A stretch of 64,000 bases of DNA from Streptomyces aureoverticillatus (GTDB lineage Bacteria > Actinomycetota > Actinomycetes > Streptomycetales > Streptomycetaceae). A program made the position numbers and the translations under genes. Of this stretch, positions 39,901 to 48,145 are shown one piece after another (position 1 is the stretch's first letter; every line of letters starts with the position of its first letter). The DNA lies in the NCBI RefSeq assembly GCF_014649395.1, contig NZ_BMSY01000013.1, positions 150,554-214,553 of the forward strand, read 5' to 3'. The notes below the pieces were generated by a model. That model ran no database searches. It was not told the DNA's origin and saw nothing but the letters and a program-made list of their open reading frames with translations.

Positions 39901-42900
39901 CGGGGCCGGCGGGACCGGTGGATTTCGGAGGCAGGGCCGTGCCGACCGTGCCGAGGGTGCCGCCGGTGAACGCGCGGGCGTAGAGCGCGCAGGCCGCCGC
40001 CCAGTCGCCCCTGGCCTCCGCCCGGCGGCCCTCCGCCTTGCGGCGCAACGCGGCGACGGTGCCGTCGCGGGCCGTGTCGGGGAGGTCGGCGAGCAGCCCG
40101 GCCGCGGCGGCCCAGTCCCCGCGGCCGTCGGCGGCGGAGCGGGCCCGGGCGTAGAGGCGGCGCACCTTCACCTCCCCGTCGGCGTACTCGTCCGGGAGCC
40201 CGCCGAACCCGTCGATGACGCCTTCCCAGTCGCCGTGGGCGTCGGCGAACATGCCCTGCGCATAACGGAGTTGTACGGGCACGTCGGCGAACTTGGCAGG
40301 CAACGCGGCGAGGTGGGCCACCGCACCGCCCCAGTCGCCCTGCTCCTGGCACAGCCGCGCCTGCGCGTAGGCCCACCGCGGGGTGAGGTCGCCGTACGGG
40401 GCGCGTGCCCTGCCCCCACCGCCGTGCCCGTTCACACCGCCACCGCCATCGGCCCCGGCCACCGCCTCGCGGCACGCCCCGAACGCGGCGGCGGCCGTGG
40501 CCCAGTCGCCCTCGTCCGACGCCGCCCGGCCGCGTGCGTAGGCGCACCGCAGGGCGGCGTCCGAGATGTCCGCGTACGGTGCCCGCGCGGGAGCCGCGCC
40601 CGCGCACTCCGCGAACGCCGCCACCGCCACCGGCCAGTCCTTGGCGTGCTCCGCGACCCGGCCCCTGACGTACGCCACCCGTGCCGTCAGCGTCGGGTCG
40701 TCGGGGCGCAGCGCCAGGGCGTCGGCGTAGGCGTCGGCCGCCGTGGACCAGTCGTTCTGGTGGTGGGCGTGGGTGGCCGCGTCGAGGGTGGTGGTGAGGC
40801 GGAGTTCGGTCCGGGCCGCCGTCAGGCGGATGTGGGCGGCGGGGGCGTCGGGGACCGCGGCGACGAGCTGTTCGTAGCGGGCGACCGCCGTGGGCCAGTC
40901 GCCCGCGGCCTCTGCGGCGCGGGCCTGTCCGGCCAGCTCGGCGGCGCGGCGGAGCCGGTCGACGCGGTCGACGAGCACGGCGGGCAGCGGCTGCGCGGGC
41001 AGGGCCGCGCGGACCGCGTCGAGCGCGGCCTCCGCGGCGGCCGCCGCCGTGCCGGGCACGACAGCATCGGCCACAGCGGCCCACGGTGCCGTGGCGTCGG
41101 CTGTGGCCGGATCGGCCGACGCCGACCCCGGTGGTGCCGTGTCGGCCGGTGACGGGTGGGCTGTTGACCCCGGTGGTGCCGTGTCGGCCGGTGACGGGTG
41201 GGCTGTTGACCCCGGTGGTGCCGTGTCGGCCGGTGACGGGTGGGCTGTTGACCCCGGTGGTGCCGTGTCGGCCAGTGCCGGGTGGGCTGCTGGCCAGGGC
41301 CCCGCCGTATGGGCCGTTGCTGCCCCCGGCCCTGCCGGGTAGGCGTCGGCCGCCCCTGGCGCCGCTGTGTCGGCTGCCGCCGGATGCGCTCCTGCCCCCG
41401 GCCCCGCCGGACGGGCCACCGCCGAGCCCGGCGTCGCCACTCCGGCATCCGCCGAAGTCAGCACCCCCGCACGGGCTGCGGCCGCCCCCGGCGCCCCCGC
41501 AGCGGCGGCCGCAGCCGCATCGCCTCCCGTCGCCCGGGAGGGCCTGGACGCTCCTGACGCCCCCGCGCCCACCCCGTCCCGCCCTGCGGCCAGCAGCTCG
41601 CACAGGTGGGCCACCTTCGGCCAGGCGAGTTCGAAGGCGGCCTCGTCGCGCAGTTGGCGGCGCTCGTCCTCGTACAGCTGCGTGGGTGTCCGCAGGATCC
41701 GCTGCACCTGCCGCCACCCGCCGCGGTCGCGCTCGAAGCGGGCCGCGTCGATCAGGGTCGCCGTGCCGACGTGGCCGGTCGGGCTCCGGTACGCGTCCAG
41801 CGCGTCGGCGCCCTCCCGCAGCGGGTCGGCCACCGTGCCGTCGTCGTCGCGTACCTCCCGCGCCTTGAACAGCCACCCGTGCCGGTACCCCTCGTGCAGG
41901 AACAGCGCGGGAGTCGCCCACTCCACGGCGGTGTGCCGGGGCAGATGGGAGATGCGGCGACGGGCGGCGGCCATGGACTCGTCGATGGTGCGGTTCGCCG
42001 CGAGCCCCTTCAGGAGCTCGGGGCTGAAGCGGCCCGCGGACACGTCGCTGACCCGCCCCCGCATCGCCACCACCGCGGGCACACCCCCGCCGATCAGCGC
42101 CTGCGCGAGCCCCGAGAACGGCTCGGCGTGCGCGCCGTCGGGCCCGGAACTGTCCGCCCCGGAGCAGAGGTTGAGCACCGCGAGCCGCAGCCGCGGCGCC
42201 TTGAGGAGGATGCCGCTGAGCAGGTCGGCGGGCACCGGGTCCACGCCGCCGCCCTCCGTCTCCAGCCAGACGACCCCTTTGCCGAGGTCTTCGTCGTACG
42301 TTCCGTGGGCGATGAGCAGCACGGCCGTCGGCAGGTCGGCGTGCGTGCCGAGCGCCGACTCCAGACGTTCGCGGGTGGCCCGTTCGACGACCGTGGTGCG
42401 CACGGCCACCTCGGGCAACTCCTGGCGGAGGGCGGCGAGTTCGGTGTCCACGCGGAGGGCGCGGCCCGCCCCGGCGGGCGAGGCGCAGGCGACGAGGAGG
42501 CGGATCAGGCTCGGCTGGTCCGCCGGGTCCGGCAGCCGGCGGCCGAGCGGCCCGCCGGGCAGCGAGCGGGCCAGGGAGTAGCCGGGGCCGAGCGCGAGTG
42601 ACTGCTGCGGCAGCCCGGCGGGCGCGCACAGCGCTTCGAGCGGCAGTTCCCGCAGGCTCGGCGGCAGGTCGAAGCGGAGCCGCAGGCCGCGCGGGGGGCG
42701 CAGCCGCTGGGCGAGGTCGAGGGCGCCGGCCAGGCAGCCTCCGGGGCCGCCGGTCCGCCGCGCGGTGCCCTCCGCGCCCAGGTCGTTCACCGCGTCCAGG
42801 TCGCTCCTCACGTCCAAGTCGCTCACCGCGTCCAGGCCACTCGCCGCGTCCATGGCGCCCTGCCCGTCCGAGGCGGCCGCGCCCAGGGCCGCGCCGCCGC

Positions 42901-43141
42901 CGAACAGCAGCCCGTACACATCCCGCCCGAGGTCCCGCAACTGCTCGGCCGTGTGCCGCTCACCCATCGGCGCGTGGCCGAGGTCGGCGGCGACGAGCCG
43001 GTCCCAGCGGGCGCGGAACGCCGCGGGTTCGCCGTCCACGGCGATCACACCGAGGGAGCAGACGGGGCCGCTGACCGCCACGAGCCAGCGGGAACCGCCG
43101 ATGGGGCGCACCCGGATGCGCAGCTCCTCGTACTGCAGCAC
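36959..43141 (-). CDS. CHAT-domain (caspase-like) protease with long TPR tail
   Basis: The 2060-aa protein carries an N-terminal CHAT (caspase-HetF-TPR) domain: LRLRFDLPPSLRELPLEAL, LLVACASP, VLLIAHGTYD (His279), RLAVLNLCSGAD (Cys326) and GVPAVVAMR, ending near VEWATPALFLHEGYRHGWLF. The His-Cys dyad fits an active cysteine protease. A Pro/Ala-rich linker with a 42-bp repeat (41126-41293) follows, then many TPR-like helices with a Cys pair (CAHCQDFLRRNPAY). In other bacteria TPR-CHAT proteins act as regulated proteases. GTG 43141 has GGGAGG upstream; the gene starts 9 bases after the TPR gene. Confidence 0.8.
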   Translation of the reverse strand: MLQYEELRIRVRPIGGSRWLVAVSGPVCSLGVIAVDGEPAAFRARWDRLVAADLGHAPMGERHTAEQLRDLGRDVYGLLFGGGAALGAAASDGQGAMDAASGLDAVSDLDVRSDLDAVNDLGAEGTARRTGGPGGCLAGALDLAQRLRPPRGLRLRFDLPPSLRELPLEALCAPAGLPQQSLALGPGYSLARSLPGGPLGRRLPDPADQPSLIRLLVACASPAGAGRALRVDTELAALRQELPEVAVRTTVVERATRERLESALGTHADLPTAVLLIAHGTYDEDLGKGVVWLETEGGGVDPVPADLLSGILLKAPRLRLAVLNLCSGADSSGPDGAHAEPFSGLAQALIGGGVPAVVAMRGRVSDVSAGRFSPELLKGLAANRTIDESMAAARRRISHLPRHTAVEWATPALFLHEGYRHGWLFKAREVRDDDGTVADPLREGADALDAYRSPTGHVGTATLIDAARFERDRGGWRQVQRILRTPTQLYEDERRQLRDEAAFELAWPKVAHLCELLAAGRDGVGAGASGASRPSRATGGDAAAAAAAGAPGAAAARAGVLTSADAGVATPGSAVARPAGPGAGAHPAAADTAAPGAADAYPAGPGAATAHTAGPWPAAHPALADTAPPGSTAHPSPADTAPPGSTAHPSPADTAPPGSTAHPSPADTAPPGSASADPATADATAPWAAVADAVVPGTAAAAAEAALDAVRAALPAQPLPAVLVDRVDRLRRAAELAGQARAAEAAGDWPTAVARYEQLVAAVPDAPAAHIRLTAARTELRLTTTLDAATHAHHQNDWSTAADAYADALALRPDDPTLTARVAYVRGRVAEHAKDWPVAVAAFAECAGAAPARAPYADISDAALRCAYARGRAASDEGDWATAAAAFGACREAVAGADGGGGVNGHGGGGRARAPYGDLTPRWAYAQARLCQEQGDWGGAVAHLAALPAKFADVPVQLRYAQGMFADAHGDWEGVIDGFGGLPDEYADGEVKVRRLYARARSAADGRGDWAAAAGLLADLPDTARDGTVAALRRKAEGRRAEARGDWAAACALYARAFTGGTLGTVGTALPPKSTGPAGPVGPAPNGTPTPTTTTTTGGPAPDPDPADAASPNGRSPAVPAHSPDTAPSLHLTPVGASSTHLTPATPEPLHLYLYALARTHELDSRWDDALRVYLVLPDEWADVAVRRRYARARVAEEGVEDAQGWRDVAAAYDVLAALAKEAAPAKKEDARANEGEQGGERDCAVRGRYARVRAAEAEGEWAAAVTAAEALGTYRDAPAVAAYARGRLADAHQEWRRAAEAFRACPGHRDSDAHLAYAEGRLSEAEGRWAEAVGAYERAAGRLDRADVRGRRLRRLIDLLPWADGPTHAPLAADPFALRDETYPYRALRAAGVHPGVSMAAVSDASYTLLERGRMSWSERVAWDRLRLPGRRLQVDALLYRWHEPDALRAELAGLSPDDEHAGPGFVDVLCERFPDDAPLLLLLARGREAAAAEWERRLAAAPGDMTVAHGLAVARLWQAQELERSGAWEHAVRTWESALAHWATLLSDDVYWDGWRAERAACYERELTHEDMTRLRWELSRHLFGLLSAYEQRHTEQSRPQQAASYEELAEVLEAELAGARVLKDVGGLPGVPGARTALACGPRYVRLLDLQLPLAELAADLDAAAKDGKDPGEYAVRELRWAFSELARGLVLCAVHKFEPALRALPAFPTLTTLPEDCAGPAAAPDPRRHLDACAHCQDFLRRNPAYVHLPHRHARLLQDGVELAVRVRLELSRTALADGADGLGRALEQWERLVAVARRAGMTARAKKALVRTVLGRVEALLDEDRADRGSTLDEAIALVEAVPPVLHPLEREVRDQLDGRLSSLYSTRGVWRGYTRTKHGMRSDVYGAEADLRRALGLNPASNHARDNLARALVFTLDARTDELPARLRLLHEALGLLDVGLGQALTHNYRETLGECLEELDRLLATDLGVLGMAELMRSDGAEPPPDEDDLASWAAELTDRAEAELAGGDVRKALHHLIRATRADVMDGRVRRALLDAVSRWLTALTTEGGRTP
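41126..41293. repeat. 42-bp tandem repeat, three perfect units plus one diverged
   Basis: Units at 41126-41167, 41168-41209 and 41210-41251, and a decayed fourth to about 41293, encode a 14-residue Ala/Pro/Thr/Ser repeat (ADTAPPGSTAHPSP) in the linker of the CHAT-TPR protein. Homogeneity suggests recent expansion; copy number changes keep the frame. Confidence 0.88.
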
Positions 43142-43150
43142 GGCCGCCGC

Positions 43151-45379
43151 TCACCTCCCGCTCTCGTCGAACTGTGCGCGTACGAAGTCGAGTTCGGAGT
43201 GTGCCCGGTCGAGTTCCTCCGTCAGCTCGGGGTCGTCGGGGAAGTGCGCGAGCGCGGCTGTCAGCTGCTCGATCGCCTCCTCCAGGGTGGCGCGCGCGCC
43301 GGACAGGCTGCCCGAGCCCCAGCGGCGCAGGGCGAGGGCGCGCAGCACGATACCGAGGCTGAGCCGGGCGCGCCGCAGCCGCGGGCCGAGCGCCACGGAA
43401 CGCCGCAGGTCCGCCGCGGAGGCGTCCAGGTCGGGGTCCTCGCGATTGGCCTCACCGATGCCCCGGTCGGCGAGGACACGCGCCAACTGCCCGTCCAGGC
43501 GGGGCCGTTCGTTGGCCCCGATGACGGAGCGGGTCGTCTCCAGGATGGTCACGGCCCGGGACAGCCGCCCGGCGCGGTACGCGTCCTTGGCGGCGGCGAG
43601 CGCGAGGCCGACGATGTCCGCCTGGGTGTGCCGGTAGCGCTCCAGGCGTCTGCTGTGGACCAGGGCGCGGCGCCAGTACGCGGCAGCCGCGCCGAAGTCG
43701 GGCCGGGGGGCGGTGAGTTCGTCCCGGCCCAGGGTGACGCGGGCGTGCAGCGCCAGCTCACGGGCGTCCAGGGCGAGCTGCCGGTGACGGTCGGGGAGAC
43801 CGGCGTAGCCGGGATTCAGCTCGTCGAAGCGGTGGCAGTCCGGCGTGCATACGGGCTCCTGCACCGGCACCACACGCGGCCCCGCCGCACGCGCCCGCGT
43901 CCGGCAGTCGTGGCAGCGCAGTTCGGTGAGGGCGGCCAGGGCCTCGCCCGGCAGTCCAGCGCTCAACTGAAGCTGGGCGAAGCCGAGTTCGGAGAAGATA
44001 TGGACGAGCGGGTGACGTCCGGGGGCGGTGGCCGCAGTGGCCGCAGTGGCCGCGGCGAACGCGCCGAACTCCCGGACCTTGCCGAGCGCGGCGATCCGCA
44101 GAGGCCCACAGCGCAGGGGTGCGCCCCAGTCGCCCGGGAACCCGCCGGCCTCGGCGAGGACCCGCGCCGCGTCCACCTCGCGCTGGAGCAGCGCTTCGGG
44201 CCCGGCCCGGCTGCCGCGGCTGCCCTGTCCGTCGATGCCCTGACCGTCTGCCCTCACCCCGGAGTCACCGTCGTCCCCGGAGCCACCGTCCCCGGAAGCG
44301 TCGTGCCTGGAGCCGTCGTCCCCGGAGCCACCGACCCCGGCCGCACCGCCCTCCCCGGGCAACCGCCGCGCCACCGCGTCCCGCAGCCCCGTCCGCAGCT
44401 CGGGCACCAGCTCGGCCCCCACCTCCACGCCGTACCGCCGCCCGGCCGCGCGCAGGACCCGTTCCCAGAAGGAGTCGTCGTACAGCAGCGCACCCCAGGC
44501 GGCGATGGCGCGCTCCCAAGGCGGGGGCGCTTGAGCCGAACAACCAGTGAAGGAAGAAGAGTTGACGAGAGTGAGCGCGAGTGCGTGCGTGACGCGGTGG
44601 TCGGCCGGGTCGCGCCGGGCGGCCGCGTCGAGCAGGTCGGCGGCGAGCTCGCGCCGTCCGCCCACGGCCAGCACGGCGCCGTACAGCGCCGGGAAGCTCC
44701 CGGGCACCCGCTCGAGCTCCCAGGCGGCGCCGAGCAGCCGCGCGGCCCGCGCCCAGCCGGCCCGGTCGCCACCGAGCGCGCCGAGCCCGGCCTTGCGCAG
44801 CAGCCCGCCCACGCGACGTACACCGCACCCGGGCGCGGCGCCGTCCGCACCCTCCGCCGGCTCGACCCCCAGCGCCGCGGCCACCCACCACGACTCGTCG
44901 TCCAGCACCCCACCCCGAGCCGCCGCGCGCAGATCGTCCCGCGCCTGCTCCAGCCGCCCCAACTTGGCTCGTACGTAAGCACGTTGGACGCCAGCGCGTG
45001 GGTGCGGGGCCGCGCACGCGAGGGAGCGGGTGAAGTGGTCCTCGGCGGCGAGGAGTTCCCCTTGGTGGGCCGAGGCGCAGCCGAGCCAGAACAGGGGAAC
45101 CGCGTCGTCGGGCGCCGCATCGTGGGCGTACCCGAACTCCGTGCGGGCGCCGTCGAAGTCCCTGTCGGCGAGACGTACGCGGCCGAGGCCCACGCGGGCC
45201 CGCGCCGCGACGTCCGGGGCGGGAGCGAGCGACAGGGCGCGCCGGAAGCACCGCTCGGCGGCGCCTGTGTCCCGGGCGTCGCGCCCGAGCAGCGCCTCAC
45301 CCTCGGCGCACACACTCTCCACGGCGGCCTCCGCATCGGCCTCCGCGTCGGCGGGCGCCGACTCCGCTCGTGGCCCCAC
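43151..45379 (-). CDS. TPR protein paralogous to the CHAT protein's tail
   Basis: The 742-aa protein is largely TPR (for example AERCFRRALSLAP, ADRDFDGARTEFGYAHDAAP, LLAAEDHFTRSLACAAP). Its second half mirrors the C-terminal part of the CHAT protein: WERAIAAWGALLYDDSFW, REVDAARVLAEAGGFPG, a Cys pair before LNPGYAGLPDRH, and AVTILETTRSVIGANERPRLDGQL. A Gly/Ser/Asp linker with repeats lies at about residues 345-395. The start is GTG 45379 with a weak ribosome site. It is probably the sensor or scaffold partner of the CHAT protein. Confidence 0.75.
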   Translation of the reverse strand: MGPRAESAPADAEADAEAAVESVCAEGEALLGRDARDTGAAERCFRRALSLAPAPDVAARARVGLGRVRLADRDFDGARTEFGYAHDAAPDDAVPLFWLGCASAHQGELLAAEDHFTRSLACAAPHPRAGVQRAYVRAKLGRLEQARDDLRAAARGGVLDDESWWVAAALGVEPAEGADGAAPGCGVRRVGGLLRKAGLGALGGDRAGWARAARLLGAAWELERVPGSFPALYGAVLAVGGRRELAADLLDAAARRDPADHRVTHALALTLVNSSSFTGCSAQAPPPWERAIAAWGALLYDDSFWERVLRAAGRRYGVEVGAELVPELRTGLRDAVARRLPGEGGAAGVGGSGDDGSRHDASGDGGSGDDGDSGVRADGQGIDGQGSRGSRAGPEALLQREVDAARVLAEAGGFPGDWGAPLRCGPLRIAALGKVREFGAFAAATAATAATAPGRHPLVHIFSELGFAQLQLSAGLPGEALAALTELRCHDCRTRARAAGPRVVPVQEPVCTPDCHRFDELNPGYAGLPDRHRQLALDARELALHARVTLGRDELTAPRPDFGAAAAYWRRALVHSRRLERYRHTQADIVGLALAAAKDAYRAGRLSRAVTILETTRSVIGANERPRLDGQLARVLADRGIGEANREDPDLDASAADLRRSVALGPRLRRARLSLGIVLRALALRRWGSGSLSGARATLEEAIEQLTAALAHFPDDPELTEELDRAHSELDFVRAQFDESGR

Positions 45380-45417
45380 GTCTCACAAGCCCCCGATCAA
45401 CGGCCGGTGGCGGGCCG

Positions 45418-45921
45418 TCAGCCCGTGCCCTCGGGCCTGTCGACGGTCGCCCTTGCCTCGTCCAACTCCGAGCGCCAGCGGCCGAGTTGTCGATCGTAGT
45501 GCAGCGGCCCCACCCGGAACCGGGTCAAGTCGAGACCCAGCAACTGCTCATACGCCTCCGGGGGCAGCTCCGGTTCCAGTACCACGCTGAGTCCGCTCCG
45601 GTCGTCCTGGAGCACCAGCGGACGCGGCGCCCCGCCGGTACCGGCGGCCTCGCGGCCCGTCCCGCGCCGCACCACGCCCTTGAACGACACGTACGCGTCC
45701 CGCACCGCCTCCGCGCCCAGGCCGCTGAGGAAGGCCTGGAGCGGCAGCGAGGCGAGCACGAGCCAGGGGATGTCGGCCGCGCCGCGGTGGTCGACGGCAC
45801 GGCGCACGCGGGCGGTGCGGACGCCGAGTCCGTCGAACGCCGCGACCAGGTCCTGCCCGAGGGCGTCCGGGGCCTCCTCGTCGAGCAGCAGTTCCGCGCG
45901 CAGCGGCAGGGCGTCGGGCAT
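45418..45921 (-). CDS. 167-aa hypothetical, first gene of the chaperone/CHAT operon
   Basis: The protein has an acidic start (LLLDEEAPDALGQDLVAAFDGLGV), a hydrophobic LVLASLPLQAFLSGLGAE segment and AYVSFKGVVRR, then a charged C-terminal half. The length and pattern recall small constant components found at the front of other predicted conflict operons, but I cannot name the family. ATG 45921 has AAGGAG about 12 bases upstream. The operon promoter should lie in the 256 bases before it. Confidence 0.6.
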   Translation of the reverse strand: MPDALPLRAELLLDEEAPDALGQDLVAAFDGLGVRTARVRRAVDHRGAADIPWLVLASLPLQAFLSGLGAEAVRDAYVSFKGVVRRGTGREAAGTGGAPRPLVLQDDRSGLSVVLEPELPPEAYEQLLGLDLTRFRVGPLHYDRQLGRWRSELDEARATVDRPEGTG

Positions 45922-46177
45922 GGCGGCGGGATTCTCCTTCCGGTTCCGGCGGCGGGCGCGGACCGGGGCCGGTGACGGGTGCGGGCCCCTCGGACCCCGG
46001 GACCCGCAGCCTAAAGGCGCCGCCCGCCCCCGCACCGGGAATCCGGGATCTCTCACCCGCACCAGCGGCGCGTATGCGTGATTTTTCCGGAATACGGGAT
46101 TCATGGAACTTTCGGCGGGCCCCACGGGTCTTCTCAAGTGAACGCTGAATCCGAGCGGAACACGGGGGTGTTCAACC
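45922..46177. promoter_or_regulatory. Divergent promoter region of the CHAT operon and the copper oxidase
   Basis: This 256-base region must hold both promoters. An AT-richer stretch around 46078-46110 (gatttttccggaatacgg) is the best candidate for the promoter core. No -35/-10 pair was assigned with confidence. Confidence 0.4.
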
Positions 46178-48085
46178 TTGACCGACATCCACACCGACAC
46201 CGACGTCCACACCGACACCGACGTCCACATCGACACTGACTTCCTCCCCGGGGCCGGGGACCGCCCCGACACCCGTGAACTCGTCCCGTTCGCCGCGCCG
46301 TTGACCGTCCCGCCCGTCCTGCGCCCCGCCGGCGGCGACGTGCGCGAGGAGACGGAGATCGCCGTCCGCCCCGCCTGGGTGCGCCTGCACCCGCAGCTTC
46401 CGCCCACCCTGATGTGGGGGTACGAGGGGTGCGTGCCGGGCCCCACCATCGAGGTGCGGCGCGGCGAGCGCTTACGGATCGCGTGGACCAACCGCGTGCC
46501 CAAGGAGAGCGAGTTCCCGGTCACAGCCGTCGAGGCGCCGGGCTCCACGCCGCCGCCGACCACCCGCCCGGGCCGTGACGGTGTCGAGCCGAACAAGGAC
46601 GTGGCGGCCCTGCCCGCCTGGACGGTGACCCATCTGCACGGCGCGCAGACCGGCGGCGGCAACGACGGCTGGGCGGACAACGCGGTCGGCTTCGGCGACG
46701 CCCAGCTCTCGGAGTATCCGAACGACCACCAGGCGGTGCAGTGGTGGTATCACGACCACGCGATGAACATCACCCGGTGGAACGTGTACGCGGGTCTGTA
46801 CGGCACATATCTCGTCCGTGACGACGAGGAGGACGCGCTCCAACTCCCCTCCGGCAAGCGGGAGATCCCCCTGCTGATCGCCGACCGGAACCTGGACACC
46901 GACGAGGACGGCCGCCTCACCGGCCGCCTCCTGCACAAGACCACGATCGTCGACCCGAAGAACCCGGAGACGGGCAAGCCGGTCTCGCTGCCCTTCACCG
47001 GCCCGTACACCACGGTCAACGGCCGCATCTGGCCGTACGCGGACGTGGCCCCGGGCTGGTACCGCTTCCGCCTGGTCAACGCCTCCAACGCGCGGACGTA
47101 CGACCTCGTCCTCGTCGACGAGGACAACGAACCCGTGCCCGGCGTGCTGCACCAGATCGGCAGCGACGGCGGCCTGCTGCCCCGGCCGGTGCCCGTCGAC
47201 TTCGACGCGGCCCTGCCCACCCTCACCGTCGCGCCCGCCGAACGCTTCGACCTGCTCGTGGACTTCCGGAAGCTCGCGGGCAAACGGGTCCGCCTCGTCA
47301 ACAAGGGCCCGAACGCGGCGCCCGGCGTGCCCGACCCGGCGGGCGACGTGCGTCATCCGCACGTCATGGAGTTCCGCGTCGGCAAGGGCGACGGCACCCG
47401 GGAGACCTTCCGGCTCCCGGAGGTCCTGTCCGGCTCCTTCCGGCCCATCGGGCACGGCGTCCCGCACGGCCACCGCCTCGTCGTGCTCACGCCGCCCGCC
47501 ACCAAGGGCGGCGGCGGGCACCCGGAGATGTGGGAGATGGCGGAGGTGAAGGACCCGGGCACCGTCCAGGTCCCCGCCGACGGCGTCATCCAGCTGCGCG
47601 GCCCGGACGGCGTCACGAAGACGTACCGCAGGGTCGCCCGCACGTTCAACGACGGCCTCGGCTTCACCATCGGCGAGGGCGCGTACGAACAGTGGAGCTT
47701 CCTCAACCTCGCGGTGAACCCGAACGTGACCCACCCGATGCACATCCACCTGGCCGACTTCCAGCTCCTCGGCCGCGACACGTACGACGCCTCCGGCTTC
47801 GACGTCAAAGTGGGCGGCACCCGTGCGCCCATCACCCACGACCCGGCCACGCCGATTCCCCTCGCGCCCAACGAGCGCGGCTGGAAAGACGTGTTCCGGG
47901 TCCCGGGCGGTCAGATGCTGCGCGTCATCGGCAGGTTCGACGGGGCGTACGGCCGCTTCATGTACCACTGCCATCTTTTGGAGCACGAGGACATGGGGAT
48001 GATGCGGCCGTTCGTCGTGATGCCGAAGGAGGCGCTGAAGTTCGACCACGGGGGCGGGCACGGGGGCCACGACGGCGGTCACTGA
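46178..48085 (+). CDS. Multicopper oxidase, phenoxazinone-synthase/laccase-like
   Basis: The 635-aa oxidase has the four copper motifs: THLHGAQ, WWYHDHAM, HPMHIHLADF, and the T1-site YHCHLLEHEDMGM. Sequence character is closest to actinobacterial phenoxazinone synthase (PhsA-type), which couples o-aminophenols. The start codon is TTG 46178 with GGGGG at 8 bases; the N-terminus is an 18-bp repeat (HTDTDV, 46191-46244) and the C-terminus is His/Gly-rich. There is no signal peptide. Codon 99 is TTA (46472-46474), implying bldA control. No phenoxazine pathway genes are near. Confidence 0.9.
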   Translation: MTDIHTDTDVHTDTDVHIDTDFLPGAGDRPDTRELVPFAAPLTVPPVLRPAGGDVREETEIAVRPAWVRLHPQLPPTLMWGYEGCVPGPTIEVRRGERLRIAWTNRVPKESEFPVTAVEAPGSTPPPTTRPGRDGVEPNKDVAALPAWTVTHLHGAQTGGGNDGWADNAVGFGDAQLSEYPNDHQAVQWWYHDHAMNITRWNVYAGLYGTYLVRDDEEDALQLPSGKREIPLLIADRNLDTDEDGRLTGRLLHKTTIVDPKNPETGKPVSLPFTGPYTTVNGRIWPYADVAPGWYRFRLVNASNARTYDLVLVDEDNEPVPGVLHQIGSDGGLLPRPVPVDFDAALPTLTVAPAERFDLLVDFRKLAGKRVRLVNKGPNAAPGVPDPAGDVRHPHVMEFRVGKGDGTRETFRLPEVLSGSFRPIGHGVPHGHRLVVLTPPATKGGGGHPEMWEMAEVKDPGTVQVPADGVIQLRGPDGVTKTYRRVARTFNDGLGFTIGEGAYEQWSFLNLAVNPNVTHPMHIHLADFQLLGRDTYDASGFDVKVGGTRAPITHDPATPIPLAPNERGWKDVFRVPGGQMLRVIGRFDGAYGRFMYHCHLLEHEDMGMMRPFVVMPKEALKFDHGGGHGGHDGGH

Positions 48086-48145
48086 ACCGGGGGTGACCGA
48101 CCGGGCCGGCCGGCCGGGGCGGCGGGGTGTCCCGGCCGGGCGGGC

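Noticed and set aside
41126..41293. CRISPR-like array
   Set aside because: The repeats are contiguous without spacers and code an in-frame linker; there are no cas genes.
36621..42629. A 2002-codon open frame on the reverse strand overlapping the CHAT gene
   Set aside because: Most of it is an out-of-frame shadow of the CHAT-TPR gene with Arg/Pro/Gly-rich composition. Only its last 113 codons (36621-36962) look real.
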